DNA from: an uncultured Acidobacteriota bacterium
GTDB taxonomy: Bacteria; Acidobacteriota; CAIWXX01
Direction of reading: 5' to 3'
Length of the DNA: 64,000 bases
Assembly: GCA_903916735.1 (NCBI GenBank)
Contig: CAIWXX010000078.1
Location: forward strand, 1-64,000
This document shows positions 44,027-54,517 of the stretch, in pieces. The notes below the pieces were generated by a model. That model ran no database searches. It saw only the letters and a list, made by a program, of their open reading frames with translations, and was not told the origin of the DNA. How positions within the stretch are numbered: the first letter of the stretch is position 1; every line of letters begins with the position of its first letter. Made by a program: the position numbers and the translations under genes.

Positions 44027-44827
44027 ATGGACCTCACATCAGTCGGCGGCTTGATCCTCGGCATAGCTGCCATACTGCTTGGTCAGGTACTTGAAGGAGG
44101 CCGGATCGGCTCCATTTTGCAGCCGACGGCCGCCCTCATCGTCTTTGGGGGAACAATCGGCGCTACCATTTTAGGGTTCCCCCTGCATGTCGTCATGGCT
44201 GCCATGAAAGCAATTACTTCTGTATTCACCGAAAAAAAGGTTAACCCGGAAGCGGTCATCGAAGAAATCATCCGGTTTGCCAATAAGGCAAGAAAAGAAG
44301 GCATCATCTCTCTTGAAGGAGAAATGGACAGCGTCAAGGATCCCTTTTTAAAGAAGGCCTTGATGTTGGCCATTGATGGAACCGATCCTAGAGTTCTCCG
44401 CCAGACGATGGAAGTCGAGCTGGCCTATCACGAGGAGCATGGGGAGCAGCCGGCGAAAGTCTTTGAGGCAGCCGGCGGATTTTCGCCGACGATCGGAATT
44501 CTGGGCGCCGTCCTCGGGCTCATTCACGTCATGGAAAATCTCGCCGATGCATCCAAGCTCGGCGAAGGGATCGCCGTTGCTTTTGTCGCGACGGTCTATG
44601 GTGTCGGTTTGGCTAACCTGATCCTACTGCCGATGGCCTCCAAACTGAAAGCCAAGCACCGAGCCGACATGGTCATGCAGGAAATGATGTTGGAAGGTTC
44701 AATGTCGGTTCAGGAGGGCCTGAACCCGCGAATCATAGAAGAGAAGCTAATTTCGTTCCTGACAGAGGAACAGAAGTTGCGCTGGAAGGAAAAGGCCGGC
44801 GCGAAAACCAAGAGAAAGGCCGCCTGA
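44027..44827 (+). CDS. motA: Flagellar motor stator protein MotA
   Basis: A 266-residue inner-membrane protein with four helices (about 7-23, 33-55, 150-170, 183-205). GGTIGATILGFP follows helix two, and GGFSPTIGILGAVLGLIHVMENL holds the conserved proline of helix three. The cytoplasmic loop includes DP-x-x-R charge pairs. It pairs with MotB to form the ion channel. Sodium versus proton use is not evident. Confidence 0.94.
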   Translation: MDLTSVGGLILGIAAILLGQVLEGGRIGSILQPTAALIVFGGTIGATILGFPLHVVMAAMKAITSVFTEKKVNPEAVIEEIIRFANKARKEGIISLEGEMDSVKDPFLKKALMLAIDGTDPRVLRQTMEVELAYHEEHGEQPAKVFEAAGGFSPTIGILGAVLGLIHVMENLADASKLGEGIAVAFVATVYGVGLANLILLPMASKLKAKHRADMVMQEMMLEGSMSVQEGLNPRIIEEKLISFLTEEQKLRWKEKAGAKTKRKAA

Positions 44828-45699
44828 TGCCACGTAAAAGAAAAGAAGAACACGCCAATCACGAGCGGTGGCTGGTGTCGTACGCGGATTTCATCACACT
44901 TCTCTTCGCATTCTTCACGGTCCTCTACGCCATCTCATCAGTGGATTCGAAGAAAATGGGGAAAATGGTCGTGGCCATGCAGATGGCTTTTGACACAAAT
45001 GGATTCGCGGCCAAGGATTCCAAGGTTGGATTGTCCCAGTCGGAGGGTGCCGTCTCCATCGAAGAACAATTAGCAAGGGGGATCATGCCCCCATCCTCGA
45101 CCGCATCATCGAGACGCCTTACGCAAAATCGTGACAAGAAGAATTCCGTGTCGGCCCAGAAGATCAACATCGAAATCATCAAGTCGCGCGTCGAGGATGC
45201 GATCAAGGATGAGAATCTCAAGAACCGAGTGAGCATCGTCAAAGAGGATCGCGGGCTGGTGATCTCGCTGGCCGAACAGGGATTTTTCGACCCAGGCAAG
45301 GCGTATGTCAGGAATGAAGCGATTCCGATTCTCTATAAAATCGGCTCTTCTCTGATGGGACTCCCCAACCAGATCCGGATCGAAGGGCACACTGACAACA
45401 GGCCGATCAATACGCTTTTATTTCCTTCTAATTGGGAGCTTTCAACGGGGCGAGCAACCTTTATCATACAGTATCTGCTCTCGAACTTCCCCTATTCGCC
45501 CGAGCTTCTTTCTGCTGCCGGATACGGGGAATATCGGCCTGTCGACACGAATGATACCGTGGACGGCCGTGCCAAGAACCGTCGGGTCGACATCGTCATC
45601 CTGAACGAAGTTTATAGCCGAGCCGAAGAGCCTGTTCCCTATCCGAAGACAATTCCCGAAGATAACGCCAGAAAGGATCTGTCGAATCCCGCTTTGTGA
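44827..45699 (+). CDS. motB: Flagellar motor stator protein MotB
   Basis: A 290-residue stator protein. One N-terminal helix contains SYADFITLLFAFF with the ion-carrying Asp21. A linker of about 100 residues follows, then an OmpA-like peptidoglycan-binding domain from about 150 (IRIEGHTDNRPI, NWELSTGRA, GYGEYRPV, NRRVDIVI). Its ATG overlaps the motA stop by one base. Its stop is ten bases from that of the convergent aminotransferase. Confidence 0.94.
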   Translation: MPRKRKEEHANHERWLVSYADFITLLFAFFTVLYAISSVDSKKMGKMVVAMQMAFDTNGFAAKDSKVGLSQSEGAVSIEEQLARGIMPPSSTASSRRLTQNRDKKNSVSAQKINIEIIKSRVEDAIKDENLKNRVSIVKEDRGLVISLAEQGFFDPGKAYVRNEAIPILYKIGSSLMGLPNQIRIEGHTDNRPINTLLFPSNWELSTGRATFIIQYLLSNFPYSPELLSAAGYGEYRPVDTNDTVDGRAKNRRVDIVILNEVYSRAEEPVPYPKTIPEDNARKDLSNPAL

Positions 45700-45709
45700 G
45701 TGCCCGGCG

Positions 45710-46873
45710 TCATATCGCCGGCCGTGCTTTCCGTCTGGCGCCTGCAAGTGCTTCTTTCAGGCAGCGAACCACCCAGGTCAATTGTCCCTCGGTCATATGA
45801 GGGAAAAGTGGCAAGGTCAGCAGTCGAGGCGCAACGGCTTCCAAACATGGCAGATGCGTCTCTTTCCCGATTATCCGTTGGTAATATGTGAAAGTATGAA
45901 TCGGACGGTAGTGAATGCTCGTCTGTATTCCATGCTCACGAAGAAACACCATGACCGCATGACGATCCGCACCTGGAGGGAGCAGGATCGACATGATGTG
46001 ATAGGTTGGACGACCTTTGCACCCGGCGAACGGCACAATCAATCCACTGATTGGCGCAAGCTCTTTCCGATACCTCGTGACAATCCTTTCGCGGCGTGCG
46101 TTCTGTTGTTCAAGGCGCTGGAGCTGCGCGATGCCAAGGGCCGAACGAAGCTCATCGATGCGGTAATTATGGCCGGCCAGCAGTACGTCGTAATCGAATG
46201 AGTGCCCTTGGTGGCGTTCGTAACTCAGCGTCGTCATCCCGTGCGACCGGAGCAAGCGGAGTCGGCCGGCCAGGTGATCATCTGAGGTGACAACCATGCC
46301 GCCCTCGGCCGTGGTGATGTTCTTATTCGAATAGAAACTGAAGCAGCCGACGTCGCCCAGGGCCCCGCACATACGGCGATTCAATTGCGCGCCGATCGAG
46401 TGCGCCGCGTCTTCGACGATGGCGATTCCTCGTTTTCGCAGGTGTGGAGCGATCCGTGACAGGTCGACGGGATAGCCGGCGTAATCAACTGTTGCGACTG
46501 CTTTGGTTTTCGGAGTGATCTTTCGCTCGATGTCTTCGGGAGAGATGTGGAGGCATCGACTGCTCACGATGTCAACAAAAACGGGCGTTGCTCCGGTCAT
46601 CACAACGGCGTTGGCTGTCGCAACAAAGGAAAGCGATGGGCAGAGGACTTCATCTCCGGGCCCGACACCGATCGCCGCGAATGCCATATGAAGGGCAGCC
46701 GTTCCGGATGAGACGGCGAATGCATATCGAGTTCCAACGAGCTGTGCGACCCGTCTTTCAAATTCTTCGGTGATGGGACCCATCGTAATCCAATTGGTCG
46801 CCATTGCCCGGTCGACGGCCCGGCGATCTGCCGCGCCGAGGCGTAGGTCAAAGAGAGGCACCTTCCATTTCAT
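45710..46873 (-). CDS. DegT/DnrJ/EryC1/StrS family aminotransferase
   Basis: A 387-residue PLP-dependent sugar aminotransferase. The N-terminal VPLFDLR, SSGTAALHMA phosphate site, DYAGYPVDL, VEDAAHSIGA and YSNKNITTAEGGM with the PLP Lys184 are all present. Such enzymes make amino-deoxy-sugars for surface glycans, including the LegC/PseC step. The gene lies at the end of the minus-strand glycan cluster, against the nonulosonate operon, so it could complete that pathway. The substrate is inferred only. Confidence 0.92.
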   Translation of the reverse strand: MKWKVPLFDLRLGAADRRAVDRAMATNWITMGPITEEFERRVAQLVGTRYAFAVSSGTAALHMAFAAIGVGPGDEVLCPSLSFVATANAVVMTGATPVFVDIVSSRCLHISPEDIERKITPKTKAVATVDYAGYPVDLSRIAPHLRKRGIAIVEDAAHSIGAQLNRRMCGALGDVGCFSFYSNKNITTAEGGMVVTSDDHLAGRLRLLRSHGMTTLSYERHQGHSFDYDVLLAGHNYRIDELRSALGIAQLQRLEQQNARRERIVTRYRKELAPISGLIVPFAGCKGRPTYHIMSILLPPGADRHAVMVFLREHGIQTSIHYRPIHTFTYYQRIIGKETHLPCLEAVAPRLLTLPLFPHMTEGQLTWVVRCLKEALAGARRKARPAI

Positions 46874-46886
46874 GATGAGGATCCTT

Positions 46887-47768
46887 TCATCGACGGAGAT
46901 GGCAAAAGTAGGCAGCGAGCCGCCAAAGAACGCGTGGTGATCTCAATGCGGTGTAGCCGAGCAATCCGACATCCTTGGCGAGGATGGCTGGGAAATGGAG
47001 GAGGAATCCAGCGAGAGTGTCGTTCTTCATCATTGTCAAATAACGGTTCTTCAAAATATGGAATCTGATTTCCGGGCTTTTCCTGGCGAAAGAGAAACGG
47101 CCGGACCCCGAACTTCCTCCGCGAAAGTGATAAGCCCTGGCCACCGGCACATAATACGCCCGCCAACCCGCTCTCTGTGCTCGCCATCCGACATCCAGAT
47201 CTTCATAGAAGGCGAAGTAGCGGGAATCGAAAAAATCGCCGTCGTGGCTCAACTCCTGAATCATCTCCCGTCGATAGAGCGCACACGCACCGCATACCGA
47301 AAATACATATTCGTTGTGATCATACCGGCCTGTATCTACCTCTCCAAACCCGCGCTCACGTGGCCACCTTGAAGCCGATAGGAACTGTCCTGTCGAGTCA
47401 ATGGTGCGACGGTCGAAGCGGAGGATTTTGCCCGTGATCATGCCGATCAGCGGATTGGTATCGAAGTGCGGAGCCGACTTCTCGAGAAAATCCAATTCAA
47501 GCGTGATATCCGAATTACAGCAGAGAACATGACAACCAGCCGTCATCCGGAGAGCCTTGTTATTGGCGACAGCGAATCCTTCATTATGTGAATTCATCAA
47601 CAGTTCAATTCGACTGATCCCTCGCAGCCTCTCACGAGACCCATCGGTGCTGGCATTATCCACCACAATGATCCGCTGGAAGGGCAGCGTTTGCGCAAGG
47701 AGAGAATCAATGCAATCGAATATGAATCGCCTGCTATTGTAATTGACAACAATGGCTGCAATGTTCAT
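46887..47768 (-). CDS. Family 2 glycosyltransferase
   Basis: A 293-residue GT2 enzyme. AAIVVNYNSRRFIFDCI, VVDNASTDGS and CCNSDITLE (the DxD-type site) open the catalytic domain; SVCGACALYRREM and FAFYEDLDVGWRAQRAGW close it. This is the rhamnosyltransferase-like layout. Hydrophobic segments near the end may bind the membrane. I start at 47768 because the frame above it runs into the ABC ATPase gene. Confidence 0.86.
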   Translation of the reverse strand: MNIAAIVVNYNSRRFIFDCIDSLLAQTLPFQRIIVVDNASTDGSRERLRGISRIELLMNSHNEGFAVANNKALRMTAGCHVLCCNSDITLELDFLEKSAPHFDTNPLIGMITGKILRFDRRTIDSTGQFLSASRWPRERGFGEVDTGRYDHNEYVFSVCGACALYRREMIQELSHDGDFFDSRYFAFYEDLDVGWRAQRAGWRAYYVPVARAYHFRGGSSGSGRFSFARKSPEIRFHILKNRYLTMMKNDTLAGFLLHFPAILAKDVGLLGYTALRSPRVLWRLAAYFCHLRR

Positions 47769-47772
47769 GGAC

Positions 47773-48534
47773 TTAGAACGAGGCATGGTGGAAGACGGAA
47801 TGGGAGCGCTGATTCGTGTGCTTCTCGAAGACGACCTCCGTCGGGCCTTCATCGACGATCCTTCCAGCGCCCATCACAAGAATTCTCCTGCTCATCCGCC
47901 GAGCCAGGCGTATATCATGGCTGATCAACAGCACGGCCATTCGTCTCTGCTGTTGCAGCCGCTGGAGAAGGTCGATGACCTGAACAGCGGTGACCGGATC
48001 AAGAGCTGAAACGGGTTCATCCGCCACGACAAAATCGGGTGAAAGCGATAGAGCACGCGCAACCGAAGCTCTTTGGCACTGCCCGAGAGAAAGCTCATGT
48101 GGGTAGCTCACCATGTGCGCCGGGCGGAGTCCGACTTCATTCAACAGATCTTCTGCGACCTCACGATGATGCGCATACGATTCATCGGGGAAGTGGATCC
48201 GAAGCGGCTCAATCACCTGCTTAATCATCGGCATTCTGGGGTCAAGCGCCGGATCCTGAAAAATGATCTGCATGCGTCGCCGCAGTTTCCTCATCCGTGG
48301 GCCATCGAGCTTGATCAGATCACATCCTTCAAAGATGACATGGCCCGAGGTTGGTTCGATCAACCGGAGGAGAAGGCGTGCCAGCGTCGATTTGCCACAC
48401 CCCGATGGGCCGATGAGCCCCACAACTTCGCCTTGCCCAACCGCCATCGTCACCTTATCCACAGCCTTAATGATCCTCCTGCTACCGGACAAACGGAAGT
48501 GCTTTGACAACGACTCAGTTTGTACGAGTGTCAT
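47773..48534 (-). CDS. ABC transporter ATP-binding protein, DppF type
   Basis: A 253-residue ATPase of the oligopeptide/nickel family. Walker A GPSGCGKST, Q-loop IFQDP, Walker B VVADEPVSALD and HDIRLARR are seen. The signature is LSLGQCQR instead of LSGGQ-x-QR, an unusual Leu for Gly. The C-terminus is shorter than typical DppF and lacks the cysteine-rich tail. It overlaps the upstream ATPase gene by 20 bases. A long frame upstream is the shadow of that overlap. Confidence 0.85.
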   Translation of the reverse strand: MTLVQTESLSKHFRLSGSRRIIKAVDKVTMAVGQGEVVGLIGPSGCGKSTLARLLLRLIEPTSGHVIFEGCDLIKLDGPRMRKLRRRMQIIFQDPALDPRMPMIKQVIEPLRIHFPDESYAHHREVAEDLLNEVGLRPAHMVSYPHELSLGQCQRASVARALSLSPDFVVADEPVSALDPVTAVQVIDLLQRLQQQRRMAVLLISHDIRLARRMSRRILVMGAGRIVDEGPTEVVFEKHTNQRSHSVFHHASF

Positions 48535-49540
48535 TTCTTTCACTGTTGAGAAAGCACCGGCTCCAGGAATCACCATGCTGATATAAAGCCGGCGACGCGT
48601 CGGAACAGCACGGCAGCCGATGAGGACAGCGAGGATGAAAAGCACACCCGGAGGGAATGTCAAAAAGATCCGGCCCGGCCTCAGCAAAGTCCACATCACT
48701 CATCCGGCTTGCATCGATCAGCATCGATGTGTAAGGGTGGCGAGGTGCCCGGAGAAGGTCGCACGGACCTTTTTCGACGATCTCTCCGGCATACATCACA
48801 GCGACGCGGGAACAGAGTCGCATGGCTAGTTCAATGTCATGCGTGATGATCAGGAGGGAGAGTCGATCACGAAGCCCGGTGAGCAGATCCGTCAATTGGG
48901 ATCGCAATGGCGGATCGAGCGCAGCGGTTGGTTCATCCGCGAGAAGCAATGAAGGCGCGGCTGCGAGTGAGATAGCGAGCATGGCCCTCTGACGCATGCC
49001 GCCACTCAATTGGTGAGGAAAGAATTTCGCACAGTCCACATCGAGGGCGACCATGTCCAGAATTTCCATGACTCGCGCCTTGCGATCGCACTCAAGATGA
49101 TGGACATCTAGCACTTCGCTGATCTGCGTCCCGATTCGTTGAAGCGGATCAAGCGCCGAAAGAGGGTTCTGAAAAACCATCCCAATCTCGCGCCCGCGAA
49201 CCCGTCGCATCTCAGCCGAATCCAGCGAAAGCAGATCCGTTCCTTTGAGAAAAATGCGCCCCGATATTTTCCCCGAGACCGGCAGCAAGCGAAGTATGGT
49301 TGACGCCAAGGTTGACTTGCCGCCTCCGCTTTCTCCAACGATTGCAACCCCCTCGTTATAATCAACATCCAGATTGATATTCTTCAATGCTGCAACATCC
49401 CCCCGCCGCGTGTGCAGAGTCACGTCCACCGAGCGAAGCGAAAGAAGCGGCGCCTTCACATCAATCGCTTTTGTGGACAAACAACCGGAAGAAGACTCAT
49501 TCGTATTCACAAGAGCCTCGTTGGTGGAGCTGTTATGCAT
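48515..49540 (-). CDS. ABC transporter ATP-binding protein, DppD type
   Basis: A 341-residue ATPase. Walker A GESGGGKST, signature LSGGMRQR, Walker B LLADEPTAALD, and the C-terminal oligopeptide-family tail GCAFHPRCPHRLPCC (with its Cys pattern, possibly an iron-sulfur site) are present. It pairs with the DppF-type gene. No permease or substrate-binding gene for this system is in the window. Confidence 0.9.
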   Translation of the reverse strand: MHNSSTNEALVNTNESSSGCLSTKAIDVKAPLLSLRSVDVTLHTRRGDVAALKNINLDVDYNEGVAIVGESGGGKSTLASTILRLLPVSGKISGRIFLKGTDLLSLDSAEMRRVRGREIGMVFQNPLSALDPLQRIGTQISEVLDVHHLECDRKARVMEILDMVALDVDCAKFFPHQLSGGMRQRAMLAISLAAAPSLLLADEPTAALDPPLRSQLTDLLTGLRDRLSLLIITHDIELAMRLCSRVAVMYAGEIVEKGPCDLLRAPRHPYTSMLIDASRMSDVDFAEAGPDLFDIPSGCAFHPRCPHRLPCCSDASPALYQHGDSWSRCFLNSERNDTRTN

Positions 49541-49585
49541 GAAGGTGCAATTCCATTCTCACGCGACTTGTGATTCGCAATGGTA

Positions 49586-50761
49586 TCACGATTTTCGATC
49601 AACACCATAGGGGATGGAAAGCGTCATGAGGAAAGCCATGACAATTTCCGAATCACCGAAATTGAAGTCAAAAAGTCCAGCGACCAAAAAACTGATAACC
49701 GCCACGAACGAGCCTGTGATGAAAATGGCTGATTCATCGGTTACGGTGTCGTCATGCAGTTGGCGCCACGTTTTATGAAAAAAAGAGGCAAGCATCAGAC
49801 ACCAGAAAAGCAGGGCGATCAATCCGCGTTCGGCCGCGATCTGGACCAGATTGTTGTGCAAATGCGGGCTGATACGCGGAAAAGAACCGGGAGCCTTATA
49901 GAGCAGGTACACACGGCTCACCATGTTTGGACCGACACCCAGCACTGGATTGTCGCGCACCATCCGAAGCCCAGCCTGCATGAGATCGATTCGATCGCGG
50001 TTGCTTTGATCATGCAGCGAAAATATTGACATCATTCTCGAAAAAATACTCAGTGGCGCCAGCAGAACCAGCATCAGAAGAGCCACCGGGAGGACAATCA
50101 GGTATCGTTTCTTCTTCAGCCCCAAAAGCACTCCGAAGGCTGCCAGCATTCCGACCCATGCGCCTCGGACAAAGCTGAGTCCCATCGCGGCGGTTGATGT
50201 CATCCACAGCACAGCAGCGAGAGCGCGGCGGCGCGGGCGAGTTCGCGCTAGCAGGACGGCCATTGCAAACGTTCCTGCCAACATGAGGAACTGGCCGTAT
50301 GTCATGTAAATGCTGAAAAAGCCGTGGGCGCGCGTCGAAATTCCAGCGGCACCGAGGAGGACATAGTATTGGAAGATCCCGTAGAGCGATGCAAGTATGG
50401 TGGTGATCGAGAAGACGCCGAGAAAACCCCACCACTGACCGGATGTTTCGAGAAAGAGGAGAGCGGCAATCGGTATCAGCAGCAGGAGCAGGTTCTTGCA
50501 ACCGATGAGGCTTTCAAGAGGATCCTGGGAGAATGAGGCCGAAAGAATTGTGAAGAGCCCATAGCCGGCTGCTCCCACATAAAACCAGGACATCTTCGCG
50601 GATCGAATTTCGCGCGGAATCGAACGCCAGAGGAGCGATACGATCAACAAATCGACTGCCAGGAAAGCCTGGCTGAGGCTGATGGAAAATGGAGCGGTCG
50701 CGGCGTAGCCCAGGAGAGCGCCGTATCCGATGCGCTTGAGCTTCAGGTGATCTCGGAACAT
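49586..50761 (-). CDS. O-antigen ligase/polymerase-like membrane protein
   Basis: A 391-residue integral membrane protein with about ten helices. The large periplasmic loop has the Wzy/WaaL pattern: RDRIDLMQAGLRMVRDNPVLGVGPN, then SPHLHNNLVQIAAERGLIALL, with the H-N-x-x-x-x-x-x-x-E-x-G motif. It joins or polymerises O-antigen or glycan units. The ATG at 50761 has GGAGGA eight bases upstream. Substrate unknown. Confidence 0.85.
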   Translation of the reverse strand: MFRDHLKLKRIGYGALLGYAATAPFSISLSQAFLAVDLLIVSLLWRSIPREIRSAKMSWFYVGAAGYGLFTILSASFSQDPLESLIGCKNLLLLLIPIAALLFLETSGQWWGFLGVFSITTILASLYGIFQYYVLLGAAGISTRAHGFFSIYMTYGQFLMLAGTFAMAVLLARTRPRRRALAAVLWMTSTAAMGLSFVRGAWVGMLAAFGVLLGLKKKRYLIVLPVALLMLVLLAPLSIFSRMMSIFSLHDQSNRDRIDLMQAGLRMVRDNPVLGVGPNMVSRVYLLYKAPGSFPRISPHLHNNLVQIAAERGLIALLFWCLMLASFFHKTWRQLHDDTVTDESAIFITGSFVAVISFLVAGLFDFNFGDSEIVMAFLMTLSIPYGVDRKS

Positions 50762-51036
50762 GTCGCAGCTCCTCCAAACGAGAAGCCGGAAATACCGGGT
50801 GCCGGATGAAACCACGATGCATCGGCATAAAAATTACATTTGGGAATCCTGTTGTTCCTACAGCGATAGAGGTACGGAGGAGTGGTGATGCAGATGGGCG
50901 TGCTCTCCTCCACCCCTCTGCACTTCGGCTCCTCTGCCGCAACCAACGTCTCACCCAACCAATTAAATCATTCCCAGGAAATCCGGCGGATTCCAGGATT
51001 GTATCGGAATCAGGGGAATCACAGCCGGCTGGATTT

Positions 51037-52323
<1,287 letters not shown>

Positions 52324-52356
52324 TCAGCCTCCATCACTTCTTTTTTAGAGAACCTT

Positions 52357-52384
52357 ATCCTAGCACCAAGGAAAGTGGAATCAA
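52357..52384 (-). promoter_or_regulatory. Promoter of enolase
   Basis: TTGATT (52379-52384), 16 bases, TAGGAT (52357-52362) on the minus strand. The leader is about 30 bases and holds GGAGG before the start. Confidence 0.65.
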
Positions 52385-52404
52385 AGGAAGAGTTAATTTG
52401 GCAA

Positions 52405-52755
52405 TCAGCGACATTCCGATGTTGCGTATGGGCATCTATCAATCCCTCGACGACGGCGTCTGTGAATATCCCCACTTCCACATTTATCAAGAGGATTCAA
52501 CGAGCCGAAATGAGCGCAGTTGATGGCGATGCGATAAAGCCATGTCTTGAAAGTCGCCCATTGTTCGAAGTGATCGAGTCGGCGGTAGGCTCGAATAAAC
52601 GTCTCCTGCACAGTATCCTCCGCATCCTGCTCGTTCCCGGTTAATCGATATGACAGTCGAAAGATGCTCCGGCTGTGGCGCTCGACGAGTTCGCGAAAAG
52701 CCTCGGTATCGCCCTCGCGAATCCGGGCAACCGCCGCCACATCACGTTCTTCCAT
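52405..52755 (-). pseudogene. Truncated ECF-type RNA polymerase sigma factor
   Basis: The 116-residue product has sigma region 2: FRELVERHSRSIFRLSYRLT, DAEDTVQETFIRAYR and FKTWLYRIAINCA. It should then continue with a linker and region 4, but after NCA the frame carries unrelated sequence and stops, and neither of the other two frames restores it. Region 4 (-35 recognition) is therefore absent and the gene is probably a remnant. Start ATG 52755 or GTG 52758. Confidence 0.8.
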
Positions 52756-52770
52756 CACTTCATTTAGACG

Positions 52771-52787
52771 CCTGAATCACATTCAGG
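52771..52787. promoter_or_regulatory. Perfect palindrome upstream of the sigma remnant
   Basis: CCTGAAT-CAC-ATTCAGG, a 17-base perfect inverted repeat 13-29 bases before the sigma start. It could be an operator, or a stem in the leader. Confidence 0.4.
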
Positions 52788-52970
52788 TTGGCTTCATTAG
52801 GTCAAATCATAAGCGCTGGTCCGGAAGAGCTCGATACATTGATCTCTCATGCGAACAGCCGAAATCCTCACATGATATGGAATAATTGGATTATCGTATT
52901 CGCTATATCAATGATTAATCCTGAAGCAACCCCCCTGGAGATCTTGAGGCCAGATGGTTTCGGCTGATCG

Positions 52971-53288
52971 TTAATGCGGGGGTTCGTCGCAGAAATCCTC
53001 TTGAAACAGCCTGGAGAAACCCGAATAGGCTACGAGAGGCATGATGTCAAAGGTGATCAGGTTCTCTTCAACTAGCGGCAATGTGCCGAGTACTTTTCTC
53101 GCTTCATCAGCATCGGCACACTCAAGAATGAGCACGGCGCCGTGCCAATCCTGGCGAAAATGGAGCTCGCGGATGACCCCCTTTTGATGCAGATCCCATG
53201 CTCGAGCCGCCTCCTTTTTCAACAGAGAAGGCACAAATTGATCATCCTTGACACCCGCAACTTCTTTCTCAATCGCCAGGATTTTCAT
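52971..53288 (-). CDS. YciI-like small protein
   Basis: A 105-residue protein with a dimeric alpha/beta-barrel pattern: MKILAIEKEVAGV, a central helix ARAWDLHQKGVIRELHFR, and a GAVLILECADADEARKVL beta-alpha-beta stretch ending in LPLVEENLITFDIMPL. This is the YCII/muconolactone-isomerase-like arrangement. Function unknown. AAGGAACAC precedes the ATG. The last residues (about 20) carry Phe, Asp, Pro and His. Confidence 0.75.
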   Translation of the reverse strand: MKILAIEKEVAGVKDDQFVPSLLKKEAARAWDLHQKGVIRELHFRQDWHGAVLILECADADEARKVLGTLPLVEENLITFDIMPLVAYSGFSRLFQEDFCDEPPH

Positions 53289-53347
53289 TCGGTGTTCCTT
53301 TTTGCAGAATTTGGGTGGCGCCCTAAAGAGATCAGCAGCACTGCAGC

Positions 53348-53704
53348 CTATCTCGTCTTCCGCCCCTTCTTCCGATGTTCGACCGTCACGGTCGTGTGAA
53401 TACCTCCTCGCACGTAGAAGTCACCGGTGACCTTCATATAACGAGGCCGACAGACGCCGACCAGATCATCCAGTATCTTGTTTGTGACGGCCTCGTGAAA
53501 AGCGCCCTGATTGCGGTAGGACCACAAATAGAGTTTCAGTGACTTGAGCTCAATACAAAGCCGGTCGGGAAAATAATGGATATCAATCCGAGCAAAATCA
53601 GGCTGACCGGTCCGAGGGCACAGGCAGGTGAACTCAGGGCACTCAAAATGTATCTCATAATCACGCCCGGGAGTTGGATTCGCGAATGTTTCAAGTATCT
53701 TCAC
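53348..53704 (-). CDS. queF: NADPH-dependent 7-cyano-7-deazaguanine reductase QueF
   Basis: A 118-residue type I QueF that reduces preQ0 to preQ1 for queuosine in tRNA. The catalytic [10 protein letters not shown] gives Cys29 and Asp36; the NADPH segment [16 protein letters not shown] follows, then FHE with His70. I start at the GTG at 53704, six bases after a -10 box (TATCGT). The reading frame stays open to 53788, but that extension is not QueF-like and has only TTG/GTG starts. Other queuosine genes are not in the window. Confidence 0.93.
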   Translation of the reverse strand: MKILETFANPTPGRDYEIHFECPEFTCLCPRTGQPDFARIDIHYFPDRLCIELKSLKLYLWSYRNQGAFHEAVTNKILDDLVGVCRPRYMKVTGDFYVRGGIHTTVTVEHRKKGRKTR

Positions 53705-53710
53705 ACTCCT

Positions 53711-53740
53711 ACGATAGCCGCCCTTGGGAGCGCAGGTCAA
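53711..53740 (-). promoter_or_regulatory. Promoter of queF
   Basis: TTGACC (53735-53740), 18 bases, TATCGT (53711-53716), then six bases AGGAGT to the GTG. AGGAG is one base from the start, too close for ribosome pairing, so leaderless translation is likely. Confidence 0.55.
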
Positions 53741-53830
53741 GAGAAGGCGAAATACCAAAATTCGTCTCGTGGAGAAACGAGCGATCAATATTGAGGCCAG
53801 TCAGGCGGCTACCGATTAGCCCGCCCACCG

Positions 53831-54492
53831 TAGATGGACGCATCATGCCGGTCGAACAATATGGCGTGAAGGTCATGTCGATGGGGTTCTTTCTTCAGGA
53901 TGATCAGGCCGTGATCTGGCGTGGGCCGATGCTGGCGAAAATGGTCGGGCAATTTATTGCCGGAGTCGAATGGGGGCCTCTTGACTATCTCATCATCGAC
54001 CTGCCTCCCGGCACAGGCGATGTGCATTTGACTCTCTGCCAAAAATCCCCCTTACCGGCGCCGCCATTGTTTCGACACCCCAGGATGTCGCGCTGCACAT
54101 CGCCGAGAAAGCAATTCATATGTTCCGGCAGCTCAACACCCCCGTGCTCGGCTTGATCGAAAACATGAGTCACTACATCTGCCGGCATTGCGGCAAGCGC
54201 GATGATGTCTTTGGTACCGGCGGAGTGAGGCGAGCGAGCGTAAAAACTCGGCGTCCCCTTCCTCGGCGAGATCCCCTTGGCCGGAAGTATCTGCGAGGAG
54301 ACGGATCGCAGGAGGCCGGCCGTGATCTCGGATCCGTCCTCAGTTTATTCCAAGGCATTCCTGCAGGTCGTCGAAAATCTCGCGGGTCAAATCAGCATTT
54401 CCAATATGCAGGAAGAGCTGGCCGGCAACGTCAGGGTTTCACTATTAAAAGAACCCCGGCTCTCATTCCAATACACCTTCAATCGGAAATAA
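53831..54492 (+). pseudogene. mrp: Mrp/NBP35-type ATPase, 5' truncated with two opposite indels
   Basis: The fragment matches the second half of Mrp, an iron-sulfur carrier ATPase: DGRIMPVEQYGVKVMSMGF, AVIWRGPMLAKMVGQF, LDYLIIDLPPGTGDVH, then STPQDVAL, PVLGLIENMS and ICRHCGK, and later GVPFLGEIPL. The P-loop half is missing. The frame shifts at an A run near 54042 (one A short) and back near 54245 (one A extra), so the first and last pieces share a frame. Homopolymer read errors or decay could both explain it, but the missing 5' half, replaced by divergent queF, points to real loss. Confidence 0.75.
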
Positions 54493-54517
54493 GAGCCGGC
54501 ATGGGATTGGAAACGAA

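Noticed and set aside
46887-47852. Longer start for the GT2 gene at 47852
   Set aside because: The added 28 residues are Arg/Ser-rich and lie inside the ABC ATPase gene.
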